Below, one piece after another: positions 9,430 to 20,537 of a stretch of DNA of 64,000 bases. The position numbers were made by a program, and so were the translations under genes. The notes beneath the pieces were generated by a model. That model was given only the letters and a program-made list of their open reading frames with translations, did no database searches and was not told the origin of the DNA. Numbering within the stretch: the first letter of the stretch is position 1; each line of letters begins with the position of its first letter. Origin of the DNA: Gliomastix tumulicola (taxonomy: Eukaryota > Ascomycota > Sordariomycetes > Hypocreales > Bionectriaceae); contig BCHX01000006.1 in the NCBI GenBank assembly GCA_001599755.1, positions 731,336-795,335 on the forward strand, read 5' to 3'.

Positions 9430-11260
9430 TTACCTCCACTCATCATTCTGCGTCCCAGAGCTCCCACAGCCCGTCGATGTCGTGTACCGCCTGTTAGGAT
9501 CGCTCTCCCAGACAACTCCGCCAGATGTCTTCTTGATATACTTGTACTCAAACGTCGTCTCCGCTGGCAAGTCGACCTCGGCAAACCACAACGGGTCGTT
9601 CTCCGTGTACTGCGACGCACTCAGTGGCACGGCACTATCAGGCGCCCAGTTTCCAAGCTGCGTGAGCGATCCGACGATGAAGACGTCTTCTCCGGGGGCC
9701 GTCACGACACGTGCATTGAATAGTGTACGCGCGTCACAGGGCGGTGTGCCAGTGCAGACAGCGGGCACCGCGTTTGCTGCAGGTTCGCCCCATGTCGGTG
9801 GCACGACGCCGTCGCGGCGCTCGATAGCCGTGAGGAAGGCGGCGTACGACCACGTGAGATCGCGAGCGGAGCGTGGAACGCCAGTATTGCGGTCATACTG
9901 CTCGTCGAGGGATCCGTCGGGAGGTGTGTACTGCTGCACGACAGCGACGAAGTCGTCTGCGTAGGCGCGGACAGCGCTGATGATGGATGCGTAGGTCTCG
10001 CTGTCCTTTGCGTAGGTGCCAGTCGCCAGGGAAGGGAGTAGATCGTTGAAGAAGGGCAGGGAGAGGGCGTCAACGGTGATGGAGCCGAGCTTCTCCCACT
10101 GGTACGCCGCGCTGTAGAGCACCTCGGCGGCAGCGAGCGTGGTCAGATACCACGGGTTGCCGTCGTAGTACACATCCTCCGAGTAGCGGCCGACGGCGGC
10201 AGCCCGGCCCTGGGGGATGCCGCTGTTGATCTGGTACTCGGTGCGGAACGAGTCGACGACGGCCTTGTGGTTGGCGAGAGAGCGGGACGAGCACGGCTGG
10301 AAGGTAGAGTCGGTGCACTCGGCCTCGGGATCAAACGTGTGCATCGCCGAGAGGAGAGAGTTGGCGTCCTTCCCGGTGCGGCCGTCGTTGACGTTGATGT
10401 TGGAGTCGATGTAGCTGCCGACCCAGAACGACTGGGCGAAGCAGAGGACATTCGGTGCGCTCTCCTCGTAGTCGTCATATGGCTTCCCGAGCTCCTTTGC
10501 CAGCGCGGCACCCTCGACGAGAGCGCGGTGAGACGCCGACAGCGTGAAGAATGAGGACCCGTTGACCTCCTCCCACAGATCATACCCAGTCTGGTTCCAG
10601 TAGCGCACCGTGTACGCCAAATCGTTGGCAATCACCGGCCAGACATCTTCAATCGCATGATCCCGGTCGCCGTTTGCGACGAGCCAGTTGGCATACAGAA
10701 TAAGCGCTGTAGCACGCAGGGGCGGTCCGTCGCGCTGAGGGCGTCCCCAGGGACCCGTGAACTGCGTCAGATCGACGTTGAACTTGGGCTCGCCGAGGCC
10801 GCCAGAGTCAGGGCCGCCGGACGGGTTGGTGACCTTCTGGAGGACGGCTTGGGACGAGACGTATTCGTCGAGCTTGGGGCGGAGCGAGTCGTCGCTGGAG
10901 ATGAAGCGCTCGACGAGGGCTTTGTAGGTCAGGGCGGCGTCGCGGGTCCATGTGTACCAGTCTAGAGATGCAGGTCAGCAAGAGAGAGAGAGAGAGAGAG
11001 AGAGTCGCGGAGCGTGGGAGGAAGGACGTACAGTCGGGGTCGGAGCGAGACGGGCTGGCGACGACGACACCAGGCGGGATGCCGACGACTTCGGAGCCAT
11101 CTGGGCCGATGTTGGCGAGCACGCCGGCAATGGAGATCTCAGACTGCCGAGCGATGAAGGCCTCCAGGTCACGAGCGCACAGAGGATGCTGTCGCGCCTC
11201 AGCGAGGCCAAATCCCACGAAGGTGGCGACAGCGGCGGCCGTCACGGTTCTCATCAGCAT
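9430..11260 (-). CDS. Glucoamylase, GH15 with C-terminal CBM20 (2 exons)
   Basis: Exons 11260-11032 and 10961-9430 encode 586 residues. A signal peptide (start MLMRTVTAAAVATFVGFGLA) precedes the GH15 domain, which releases glucose from non-reducing ends of starch. The splice joins SDPD to YWYTWTRDAAL, a GH15 signature. The general acid lies in YDLWEEVNGSSFF (about residue 204) and the base is the Glu of SLDEQYD (about residue 429). The last 95 residues are a CBM20 starch-binding domain (VFIVGSLTQLGNWAP, then WESDPNRRY). The linker between the two is very short and not the long Ser/Thr-rich type of the Aspergillus niger enzyme. The intron holds a (CT)12 tract on the coding strand. A TATAAAA box lies about 125 bp upstream. 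Confidence 0.95.
10981..11004. repeat. (AG)12 microsatellite in the glucoamylase intron
   Basis: Twelve AG dinucleotides on the plus strand are (CT)12 in the transcript. The tract lies between the donor and the acceptor of the 70-bp intron and makes up about a third of it. Confidence 0.9.
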
Positions 11261-11382
11261 CTTGACGATGTGCTATGAGGAAGCGAAATGATCAAAATCA
11301 AATCAGATCCAGAACGAGAGTGAAGGAGCGACTGTCGAGACCGATGAGGAAAGGATTTTCATCTTGGGCGTTGGGAGTACCA

Positions 11383-11389
11383 TTTTATA
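11383..11389 (-). promoter_or_regulatory. TATA box of the glucoamylase gene
   Basis: TATAAAA on the minus strand, about 125 bp upstream of the glucoamylase ATG. The position suits a fungal TATA box. Confidence 0.55.
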
Positions 11390-11983
11390 TCTCGCCGGTG
11401 CAAACACAAACACGTATTTTGTCATGCTTCCGTCCGTCACGAGGCCTCCTTCCTTCCCCTCATCACAGTTGGAGATGCCTCCGCATGCTGGTCTGTAATT
11501 CGGGAAGCTGGTCATGAGGGACTGTCCTTTTCCGGGGTAGGAATACGGCGAACTTGCAAGCTGAAAATGAGGCCGCCGATTTGGGGATCACTCGGACCGA
11601 GAGCATGAGATTTTTAATTGCCTGGCCAATGGAAGAGCGAGATGATGCCACCCAGCTCGGTCAATATTAGTGCAATAGCTCCTCTAACTAGCACTTACGA
11701 GTAGACAGACAGTAGTTGACATTGGCATGTGTTCAGTGGATGTAACGTGGCGAGACCCTCTATCGTACTGCCAACAGTGCAGGATCTGCGTCCAAGACAG
11801 GTCCATCCCTGTCCTCTACACTTTCTAATCACCTGTTTGTAGCTGCCACGATCTGCTTTCTGCACCCCGGATTGACGATTGATTATGCCTTTCTAAAGTG
11901 CTATAGCACCAGTGCCGACACATCTTGGAATGCCACAGCGCACACACACCACGACTCCAAATCCCCAAATGCCTCCCCTCCCC

Positions 11984-12028
11984 CAGTTCCCAGTCTCCAG
12001 TTCCCAGTCTCCAGTCCCCAGTCCCCAG
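11984..12028. repeat. Heptamer minisatellite (CAGTYYC)6
   Basis: Six imperfect 7-nt units of CAGTTCC, CAGTCTC and CAGTCCC follow one another and end in CAG. They lie in non-coding DNA about 125 bp beyond the stop codon of the NLR-like gene. Confidence 0.8.
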
Positions 12029-12152
12029 CGCATACCAAGACAAAATAGGCCCGATCACCGTCGGTGGCCTGCCGAATTTCGGTATCCCGGAACGGCTAGC
12101 TGCCCCTTCCAGCAGCAGACTCCAGCAGCGGACTCCGGAAGGCAGGCTCGGT

Positions 12153-15100
12153 CTAGGCAGACAGATTGACCACGGCCAAGCGCCCCCTCTTGGATGCAAT
12201 CGCGACCTGTGATCGTCCGACTGCCGAGTGCTGCGCGCTGCCGCGGTACTCCTCTGGCAGGGAGATGAGTCTCTCCCCGTCCCTCGTGATCCAGTCGCCC
12301 GTGGATGGGAGTCCGTAGCCTGAGCCGAATACACGATGATGTCCGTCCTGGGCGTCATAGTACTGCGTCAGATTGACCAAGCCCAGGTTCGTGACCAGGG
12401 TGTCCTCGCTCCCGGGTGATAGGTAATACAGGCTGTGGATGCCCGGGGCGGTGAATTGCTCCAAGACGGCGCCCGTGTCCACGTCCGTCAGTCTCAAGAT
12501 GCCGTCGCTCGAGGCAGAGACCATCTGCAGTTTCCCCCCGACTCGTCTCACGTCAACCGCCACCGCAGACCGGTAATGCGCCTCGGGGAATCGCTTGACC
12601 TCATTCCCCGAAGTGCCGTCCATCAGTAAGATGCCATGCGAGGCCGTGCCGTACACGACCAGGTCATCGACGAGGGCGACGCAGACGGCGCACTTTTCAC
12701 CGCTGGGGATTGAAAAGCGAGACACAAGCGGCATCTGCCGTGGCTCAGAATATCGACTCGCGCCGCCGGGTCTGTCGTATACGTCCATGCTGATCTGGTT
12801 CGCCGCGCATATGCGTGTGTGGTCTCTCGAGAAGGCCACCGTGCGAACCTCGCCCCTGAACATGAGATGCTCGTCTTTAGCACTGGGGATCACGCTGCAC
12901 AGAGTGAGACCGCCGCGTTTTCGTCCAACAGCGAGCACCTTGCTGTCCCATGAGAAGTTGAGAGACGACACCTCGTCGATCATCTCCTTGCCGCCGACGT
13001 CGAGGATCGTGCGGACGAAGACGCCTGCGCTGGTCCAGAGGTCGACTCTCGTTCTGTCAACGGTGACGGCGAGCCATTTGCCGTCCTTGGAGAAGGCCAC
13101 GTGCGTCGCGAAGTATTTGTCCGGGGACCGATCGACCGCGTCTGGGTGCTCTTTCTGGTGTCTGCTGGTCATAAGGACCTTTTTGAGTAGTCGGTAGGCC
13201 TTCGACGTGACTGATTTTACAGTCCGGGACATGTCGCTCTTCTGATCCTCGTCCTCCAGTAGCTGCCCGTCGATGCTGAAGACCTTGATAAGCCGTTCGT
13301 AAGCCCCAGAGATAAATGCCGCCACGTGAGTCCCATCGGGGGTGAACGCCATCGACGGGACAAAGATGGAATACACGGGAAGCTTCGCAATGATGCTGTG
13401 TGAAGCGACGTCCCACACCCATATCTCGGTCTCGTGGAGCTGGGACTCATACGACGCCGTGGCAAGCCGTCGGCTGTCCGGCGAGAAGCAGAGGCCTGCA
13501 AACGCGATATCTACTGCCTGCACCCACTCGTCCTCCTCTGGAGCCCAGAAGCACAGCTGTCTGTAGGCGGAGATGAAGGCGACTGTCTCCTCAGTCTCGG
13601 CGAACGCGACGAGATCGGGCGCGTATGCCAATGCTTCTGGCGAGACGGTGCGGAGCCGCTCATCGCCCGTTCTTGGGTCCCAGATGGTGACCTCGGTGCT
13701 GTTGCTCACGGACATGAGTCTTGTGGGATCCTTGGGGAAGGCTGTGACCAGCGTTGGGTTCTCGTGCGCGATCTCCGTGAGACAGTCCCCTGTCTCGGTG
13801 TTGAACGTGCGGATGTCCTGGCCTACGGCGGCGACGGCGATGTTCGTGCTGTCGCCTAGGAACATGACCCACGCCCACTGGGGGTCCTTGGTGTCCAGCT
13901 CGAATGTCTTTTCTCCCGTGTTCGCATCCCAGACAGTGACGATGCCCTTGTAAGAAAGACTGAGCACTCGTGTCTGATCTCTAGAGAGCTTCAACTCGAT
14001 CATCGGAACAGGTAGTGGCATACGAACGCCCACGGACTTCCCATCCCCGATATCAAGGACTTTGAGCGGCATCTTCGAGGCGGCCGGGATGTTAGGGAAT
14101 GCGCCGCCGTCACTGCTGTTGAAAATGCTCCGCAAGATGACACCTGTTGTCGTGTCTCTTACTTCCACATGGTCCTCGCAGGAGATGATGAGCTGGTGGC
14201 CGTCGGCGGTGTATGAGAGACGGGCGCCATTCTTGTGTTTTGCCGAGAGGATCTGATCATAGTTCGGCCAGTCTTTGCTGAGATTGGCAACGGAGTTCTT
14301 GGACTCTCTCTTGAGGGGACTGTTGGAAGGCGTGAACAGGATGCCAGACGCGTATGTCTGGAGCGGTGCCTGATCGATGGCCTCCTTGAATATGTGATAA
14401 AACCGTTGGCAGTGCCAGATAAGAGTGCCTAGCTCGACTCGAGTGTGAATTTTCTAGATGAGGTCAGTAACTCCGTAAGGAAGCCTATCCTATGGGGGGG
14501 ATAACACTTACGGCCCATCTCTGCAGCCTGCCAAGTGCTGTCTCTGCTTCAGACAGAGCATCAAGAAGGCTGAGCGCCTCCATCCATTCGTGGAAGTGTT
14601 CGAGGATGAACTGAATCACGGCGCTCTCTAATGTCTCCAACTCGCCAGTTTCCAACCCCTCATGCTCTAGATGCGCGGTCCAGCGTATGCAGACGTAGGC
14701 AAGTCCCGTCAGGGGATCAGCATCAGCAGCTGGTCGTCTACCGTGTTTAGATACACCCGGGTGCTCGAGTTTCCACATATCTCGACCGAGACGCTCGCTC
14801 ATGAGAGTGAGAGAGCGCAACAGCAGCCGCAGATGGATCTTGCCGTGGGGCACACCTGTCTCCTTCGCCCTCTCCCGCAGGTACGCCTTTGCTGATGTAT
14901 GGACGAATTCAACTCTCCGCGACGGGTGAGAGATCTCGATAAAGTGCCCACATTGTTCAACAAGATGTACCAACTCACTCCTTTCCTCGACGTGCAACTC
15001 TTCGCCCGTCTTCATTAGCTGTGAAACGTTGCCGATCGTGGAGTAAAACTCAACACTTTCCTCAAGCCTCAGGTCTCTAGCAGCGTTCATCAGGAGCAAC

Positions 15101-16924
15101 AGCTCATCCAGCAGCAGCGGCCGCTGAACAGCAGCACAGACACTGAGCAGTATCTCGAGCCTTTCCTGATCTGCAGACCGGCGAACAGTGTCCATCATCG
15201 CGCCATATACGGAGTCTAGGCCTATGGAGACGGGGTCCAGCTTCTTGTTGACCGACTCCTTCGTCTCGAGGCCCTCGAGCTGTTTGATGGCCAATGCCGC
15301 GTGGAGGATTGTGCCATCAGCTCGCGCTGTTATCTTGCCCTCGACTGCTCGGATCTCGAGATCTGTTGTAGGGATATCCCATCCTTTGGCGAGGGACGTA
15401 CCCCGATCGTGTGTGAATATTCGAACAGCGTGCAGCAACTCCTCCTTGTAGTCGTCGAGACAAAGCTGTTCGATGTTGTTGGACAAGGTAGTCAACTTCT
15501 GATCAATGGCGTCGGTACCGGTCCGGCTCGTCACCACCCATTTGACATTCTGTCGCTGGTCGTGACTTGCTAGCAACGCCAGTAAATGGCCCAGGGCATC
15601 GCCAGATTCATCGAGCGCATCGATGCATATGGTCACGCCCCGGATCTCCTCGTCCGCAAACATGGCTCGAAGAGTATTGTCAGCGACATAGGAAGCGCTG
15701 TGCGTGAAGAATACACTCCGGTTATACTTGAGAGCCTCCTTCAGGTGCCGTATGAGCCGCGGCCGACTCTTCACCAGTGCTTTGATGAGTGCTCGCAACA
15801 CCACGGCGCCAAAGGGGTCAGCCTCAGATGTCGATGCAGAGCAGAAACAGTGCGCCGGCACCTGCTCGCTGTCTTTGTTCTGCAGGCGCTGGACAATGGC
15901 TTTCATAAGCGTCGTCTTGCCCTTTCCAGAGCCACCTGTGATCCAGAGAATGTTCTTCCGAGGTTCGGCCTCGCTGTTCCAGCGTCTATACTCTTCGCTG
16001 TCGAACACCCACTCACAGCAAGTCGACAAAATCTCTCCTCCACTCGGATGGGTGCCTGGAAGCTCCTCCTCATCGCCCAGATCATGGCCAAGCGCACGGA
16101 GACACTCTGCATCCTCCGGAACAGGGAAGGTCCCTTCACCGATAGCATCCAGACAGTGCTGCGTATCGATCCGAAGGTCAATCTCCCGCCTGGACATGGC
16201 GTCGCCATTAGACCACTTCTCGTGCGTCGCCGGGTCGTTACTCGCCAGCCGGCTCTGGTAGCAGAGGGCGAACGTGATCTGGCAGAGCAGCGCCTCCTTG
16301 GCGAAGGCGACGATGGAGTCCTCCAGCTTCTCTCGCACGGGTACGGCGAAGACGCCGTGGTCGTGGATATGGACCATCATGGGGAAGAGGCCCATGTACT
16401 CCTCCATCTTCTGCAACATCCCGGTGAAGTTGAGAAAGTTCTCGCTGGCTTGCTGGACAAAGTTTGGGTACGAACTGAGCTGCGTTTTGTTCTTGTTAGC
16501 ATGACCAGATGTTGATGCAAACTGGTTGGGCAGGCCGGCATACCGCCACCACGAGGGCAATCCCGGCCAGAGGAGGACCGTCGCGCTGCCCATCTTCTGT
16601 CAGGGCTTCTTTGAGGCCCCCGGCCCAGTATAATCGTAGTTGAGGGTCTTCAAGGGCAGCGAGCACCTTGTCCGATAGGCGACGGCGGACGTATTTGTCC
16701 AACAGTTGCCAGCCCTGCATCCCTGGCGGCTGCTGCTGATCAGAGCTTGGACCCAACAAGTCCTCCCTGATGAAGGTCTCGAATCTGTCCACCTCGTCGA
16801 CGTGGCTTCCCTGCAGCAAGGCGTATGCTCTCTTCCAAGCGCAGCCATCGCGACCTGTCTCCTCCCTAGTGCCACCGTTGACAGAAAGTCTATGCGATGC
16901 ACAATGAAAACAACAAAACATCAT
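12153..16924 (-). CDS. NACHT-WD40 STAND NTPase (NLR-like, 3 exons)
   Basis: Exons 16924-16544, 16479-14512 and 14453-12153 encode 1549 residues. Order: an N-terminal helical region typical of fungal NACHT proteins; a RREIDLRIDTQ linker; a NACHT domain with Walker A GGSGKGKTT (about residues 309-317) and Walker B VTICIDALDE (about 408-417); a winged-helix-like middle; then IDQAPLQTYASGILFTP, the usual entry to the WD40 part; and about 700 residues of WD40-like repeats. Such proteins are fungal NLR analogues in non-self recognition and programmed cell death. The first intron has an ideal GCTAAC branch site. No HET, Goodbye or lipase effector domain is visible, so a missed upstream exon is possible and the start is the weakest point. 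Confidence 0.85.
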
Positions 16925-17329
16925 CTTGTTCGCTGGATCCCGAAATGTTCTTGGACGAGGAAGAAATGAGAGAATTGGCAGGCTTTTGAGGTGAGGGGAA
17001 GAGGGAGCCCACAGACAGTTGAGGCGCAGCACGTCAGGTATCGTCCCCGGCTTTTTCTACTTTGGATAAATGAAGGCAGATTCACTGCCTCTCCACGATG
17101 GGTCTCAAGTAATTTATGTTGGCAAATATGGTTCGCAACTTGGCATTCGAGATACAACGTGGTATTTTGACGGTGAGGCGTTCTTCACTACTCTTGCTCA
17201 ACATGTCTGCGCCAGCTCTTCAAAGTAGAAGCTCCTTTGCCGAGAAACTGCGGCTATTGTACCCGGTTCAACAATAATCATCAGTTGGCAAGGCGAACCC
17301 CCGATAGCACACTTCACAGCTGCCCTTGG
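16925..17329. other. Intergenic, possible missed 5' exon of the NLR-like gene
   Basis: A 405-bp gap separates the chosen NLR start from the stop codon of the reductase. I see no convincing exon, but an N-terminal effector exon could be hidden here. Confidence 0.3.
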
Positions 17330-18394
17330 TCATCCTTGAGCCTTCTCCGCCTCGAGCAGCTGCTCATACACCTCCTTCAACGCAACATCCAAAGACGTAT
17401 ACTCGACCCCCAGCACGCTCGTCATCCTCGATCCATCTATGTCATACGTCAATTCCTTCTCCTTCTCCGCAAGGCCCGGAGTCCCCGGGTCTATCCGCTC
17501 CCGGAGCTCCGGCAGCACGCGGCGCGCCGAGTCCCGGATCAGCTGCCAGTGGCAGCGCTGGGTGCAGGGGATGCGCAGGCCGCCGGCCTCGGGCGTCGTG
17601 ACGGCCTTGCAGAGGGCTTCTGCCAGATCGCTGATGTACACCCATCCACCCATGTGGAAGCTCGTGTCGGTCGTCTTGGCGGCCTCGGGGGAGGCGATGG
17701 CCCAGATGGTCATGATGGAGAGGTTGAGGTTCTTGAGGTCGACGGTCTGCTTGCCCTCCAGCGCGCCGAGGTACTGCTTTCCGAAGACGGCGGCCGGGGC
17801 GACGGAGACGAGGTCGAAGGAGGTCGAGGGGTGCTCGTCCTTCCACTTCCACATGGCGCGCTCGGCGAGGGCCTTGCTGGCCATGTAGGCGAGTCCGGCA
17901 CCTCCTGCGACGGCCTGTTCGTAGGTTGTCGGGTTCCAGTCCTCGGTTGTATAGAGCTTGCCTGGTCCTTTGCCCTGGCTAGGGTCCATGAAGGCGGCGC
18001 CGGAAGAAACATGTACGACTCGACGGACAGTGTCGCCTCCGTATGATGCTGCCGCTTCCAAGATAGCAGTGGCGCTACTGATGGCTGGATCGAGGATCTC
18101 CTTGGCCACGTCGCTGACATTGTAGACGATCGGAGACGCCGTGTTAATGACAGCCGTCACACCCGCGCCTTCAAAGGCCGGCTTGTAGAATTCCGTTTCC
18201 GTGATGCCCTGGATCTTGGCAATTTTCAGCTGGGAGGAAGAGGTCTGCTCAGGGAACAGAGATTGGAGGAGATTGGCACCCTTTTCTGAGCGAACTGTGC
18301 CAATGACATTCCAGCTACGCTTGAGGCAGTGGTGGAGGACGTGCAGTCCTATGAAGCCGTTGGCGCCAGTGACGAGAACTGTTTCTTGAGCCAT
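17330..18394 (-). CDS. NAD(P)-dependent epimerase/reductase, GRE2/dihydroflavonol-reductase type
   Basis: A single exon encodes 354 residues. This is an extended short-chain dehydrogenase: the dinucleotide-binding GANGFIG is at residues 10-16, an Arg in TVRS at about 35 favours NADPH, VSS lies at about 129-131 and the catalytic YMASK at 170-174. The C-terminal substrate lobe has the GGWVYISDLAEAL pattern of ketoreductases and methylglyoxal reductases of the GRE2 family, which reduce aldehydes and ketones in the cytosol. Length is normal for the family. A TATAAAA box lies about 90 bp upstream. The substrate is unknown. Confidence 0.9.
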   Translation of the reverse strand: MAQETVLVTGANGFIGLHVLHHCLKRSWNVIGTVRSEKGANLLQSLFPEQTSSSQLKIAKIQGITETEFYKPAFEGAGVTAVINTASPIVYNVSDVAKEILDPAISSATAILEAAASYGGDTVRRVVHVSSGAAFMDPSQGKGPGKLYTTEDWNPTTYEQAVAGGAGLAYMASKALAERAMWKWKDEHPSTSFDLVSVAPAAVFGKQYLGALEGKQTVDLKNLNLSIMTIWAIASPEAAKTTDTSFHMGGWVYISDLAEALCKAVTTPEAGGLRIPCTQRCHWQLIRDSARRVLPELRERIDPGTPGLAEKEKELTYDIDGSRMTSVLGVEYTSLDVALKEVYEQLLEAEKAQG

Positions 18395-18478
18395 GGTCGT
18401 CGTGATGAACGAGTAGAGAGGGATATGGTGTGCTCCAAGCCTTACAGCTACTTTTCAACCGGTCTCTACATCGTCATC

Positions 18479-18485
18479 TTTTATA
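18479..18485 (-). promoter_or_regulatory. TATA box of the reductase gene
   Basis: TATAAAA on the minus strand, about 90 bp upstream of the ATG at 18394. It lies in the 510-bp divergent gap shared with the bZIP gene, where nothing else stood out. Confidence 0.5.
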
Positions 18486-18904
18486 GAAGCTAGATTGGAG
18501 CGTAAATCTATGGCATGCCCGAGCTGTGTACGTGCCACCGCAGCGGAGTATGCAGGCTCACGCCAGCGATCTGGGTCTCACTAGCAAATAGAGCACGATC
18601 CCAGCCTCGATAGCGCTCCTGAGTCAACCAGCATCTCGCCTTTGTCTTCCTCCGCCCAAGACCCAGACCGATAAAGACAAAGCAGCCACGGTCCAGTAAG
18701 CGCCATGAACAACAAACTTTGACTGGACACAACGCCGCCTGTGCGGTGGCGAAGCGGAGCCACGTCGCGGAGTTGCAGACGGAGTTATGCATGCTCACGC
18801 CAGCAGACCCGCTTCCAAGCCCAGCGATCTTTCTTTCACCAGCCGATTTGAACCTTTCATCTTCTTCTGACCAGATCTCGAATGACTTCACCTGACTGAG
18901 ACCC

Positions 18905-20471
18905 ATGGAAGACAGAACCAACGACATGTGCGCCCCGGCCAGAGCCGGTGAGAGCGAACCCGGAACGCGGAGAAAAGGGGTGCCGTCCGCCCCGAGCGTG
19001 CAGAAGCGCAAGACGCAGAGTGAGGCACGGCGGCAGCAGAACCGAGTGTCGTCTCAGACGTATCGTATGACCACTCTAGAGCCCCATTACACATGTGCTG
19101 TATCAGCATGCTGACGACAGCCTGCATCTAGGGAGACGTCAGAAGCAGAGGCTAGCTTTGCTTGACACGCTTCTTGGGACGGATGACCTGAATCACGGCG
19201 GGGCTACCATAGGCCAGTCGGTGCTGCCGCCGACAGGGGAATGCACCGAGCAGCTTCCCATGTCCCTGATGGGAACAGACTTGATGCCTATCACTGATAC
19301 GAACACAACTGAGGGCATCCCTCTGCATGCACAGCATATCGACATCTGTCAGCAGTGGCAGGATGACCTAGAGAATCCATTGAACGCTCAAACCCTCACG
19401 TCGTTGGAATTCTCGAGTCCCTCTTTTACGATGCCACTAGACCCAACAACAGCGTTGCAGAGCCCTTTCACTCAGACACTCCCATGCAATCTCTCCACGT
19501 TAAACTTGACGTGCAGCCAGTGGCAGGCGGGGACTCCAGAATCCATTCACCAAGGCCGACTACTGGACTCGCAGTCCTCACAGCAGCTGCAACACCATGT
19601 AGTGCCGAGCCCATCAAATCTGCAGCAATCAGGTGTCTCACAAGTCATCGACAGCCTGGCTTCTCTTTCGATCCAAGAAAAGCAACAAGTGCTGGCGCTT
19701 CTCACCTCGGTCCTCAGTTCACACAAAGAGGGCGACCCGTTCAAGACACCATCACAGGTCTTACCCCCGACCCCTTCGACACTATCCCCCTACAGCAATG
19801 ACAACCCACCTTCCACATGTGTTTCTCTGCCGTCATCTTTCCACGAGATGGAAAGCTTGAGATTCATCAGCTGGCTGAACAGTCGACCTCTGATCCGGCA
19901 ACCCGGCCCCCTGCCAAGTCATCCCACAAACAACACGACCGTCCGCTTCTCCCAGTTCAGCTTCTGGAACGCCCTCGTCAAGAACGCATCATCCATATGC
20001 CTCGCCACCCACGAGCTCGGCAAAAGCGACGGCCTCTCCCCCTTCAGCGTCACCCACATGACCGGCCACCAGCTCTCCGCCGCACGCGCCAAGCACAACG
20101 CCGCTGTCCCGCGAGATCTGCGCCCGACCGACGCGCAGCTCATCCACCCGCATCATCCGTACCTCGACCTCATCCCTTTCGCGTCCTTCCGCCAGCGAGC
20201 CATCGACGCGCTGTCCGCGAACCCGCCGCTGATCGACTGGAAGCAGATGTGCGCCGACATCAGCGCCGCGGGGATGATATGCTGGGGCGGCGCCGCAGGA
20301 GGGGAAAGCACCAACATCGCGTTCGAGATGCCGTGGGACGCCAGGAGTTGGGAGCCCAAGGTGTGGTTTCTGAAGAAGTACTGGTTTCTCGTGGGCGGAT
20401 GGGAGGACGAGATGTGGTCGAGTGCCAGGTGGTGGGCGGCGATGAGGAACGAAGTCATCAGTTATGCCTAG
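18905..20471 (+). CDS. bZIP transcription factor with DUF3425 (2 exons)
   Basis: Exons 18905-19064 and 19132-20471 encode 499 residues. The intron has a GTATGA donor, a TGCTGACGA branch site and a TCTAG acceptor, and it splits the DNA-binding region. After splicing, residues about 33-60 read KRKTQSEARRQQNRVSSQTY then RRRQKQRLALLD, a fungal bZIP basic region with the NRxxSQxxYR pattern; the leucine zipper is short. A low-complexity middle is followed by a C-terminal DUF3425 domain (about residues 310-490) with FWNALVKNA, HPYLDLIPF, FRQRAI and PWDARSWEPK. This pairing is a common family of fungal regulators, some of them tied to secondary metabolism or stress. Targets are unknown. The gene converges on the phosphotransferase-like gene with only 66 bp between stop codons. 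Confidence 0.88.
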
Positions 20472-20537
20472 GTTTTACCGTCACGTCACATTCAGTCGTC
20501 TCGATTACTCGGTATCGATTCCGATTATCATTTAGTA

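Larger units (their letters stand above)
11261..12152. other. Intergenic region between glucoamylase and NLR-like gene
   Basis: No gene was seen. The glucoamylase promoter lies at the left (TATAAAA on the minus strand at 11389-11383). A heptamer minisatellite occupies 11984-12028. The right end is the 3' flank of the NLR-like gene. Confidence 0.4.
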
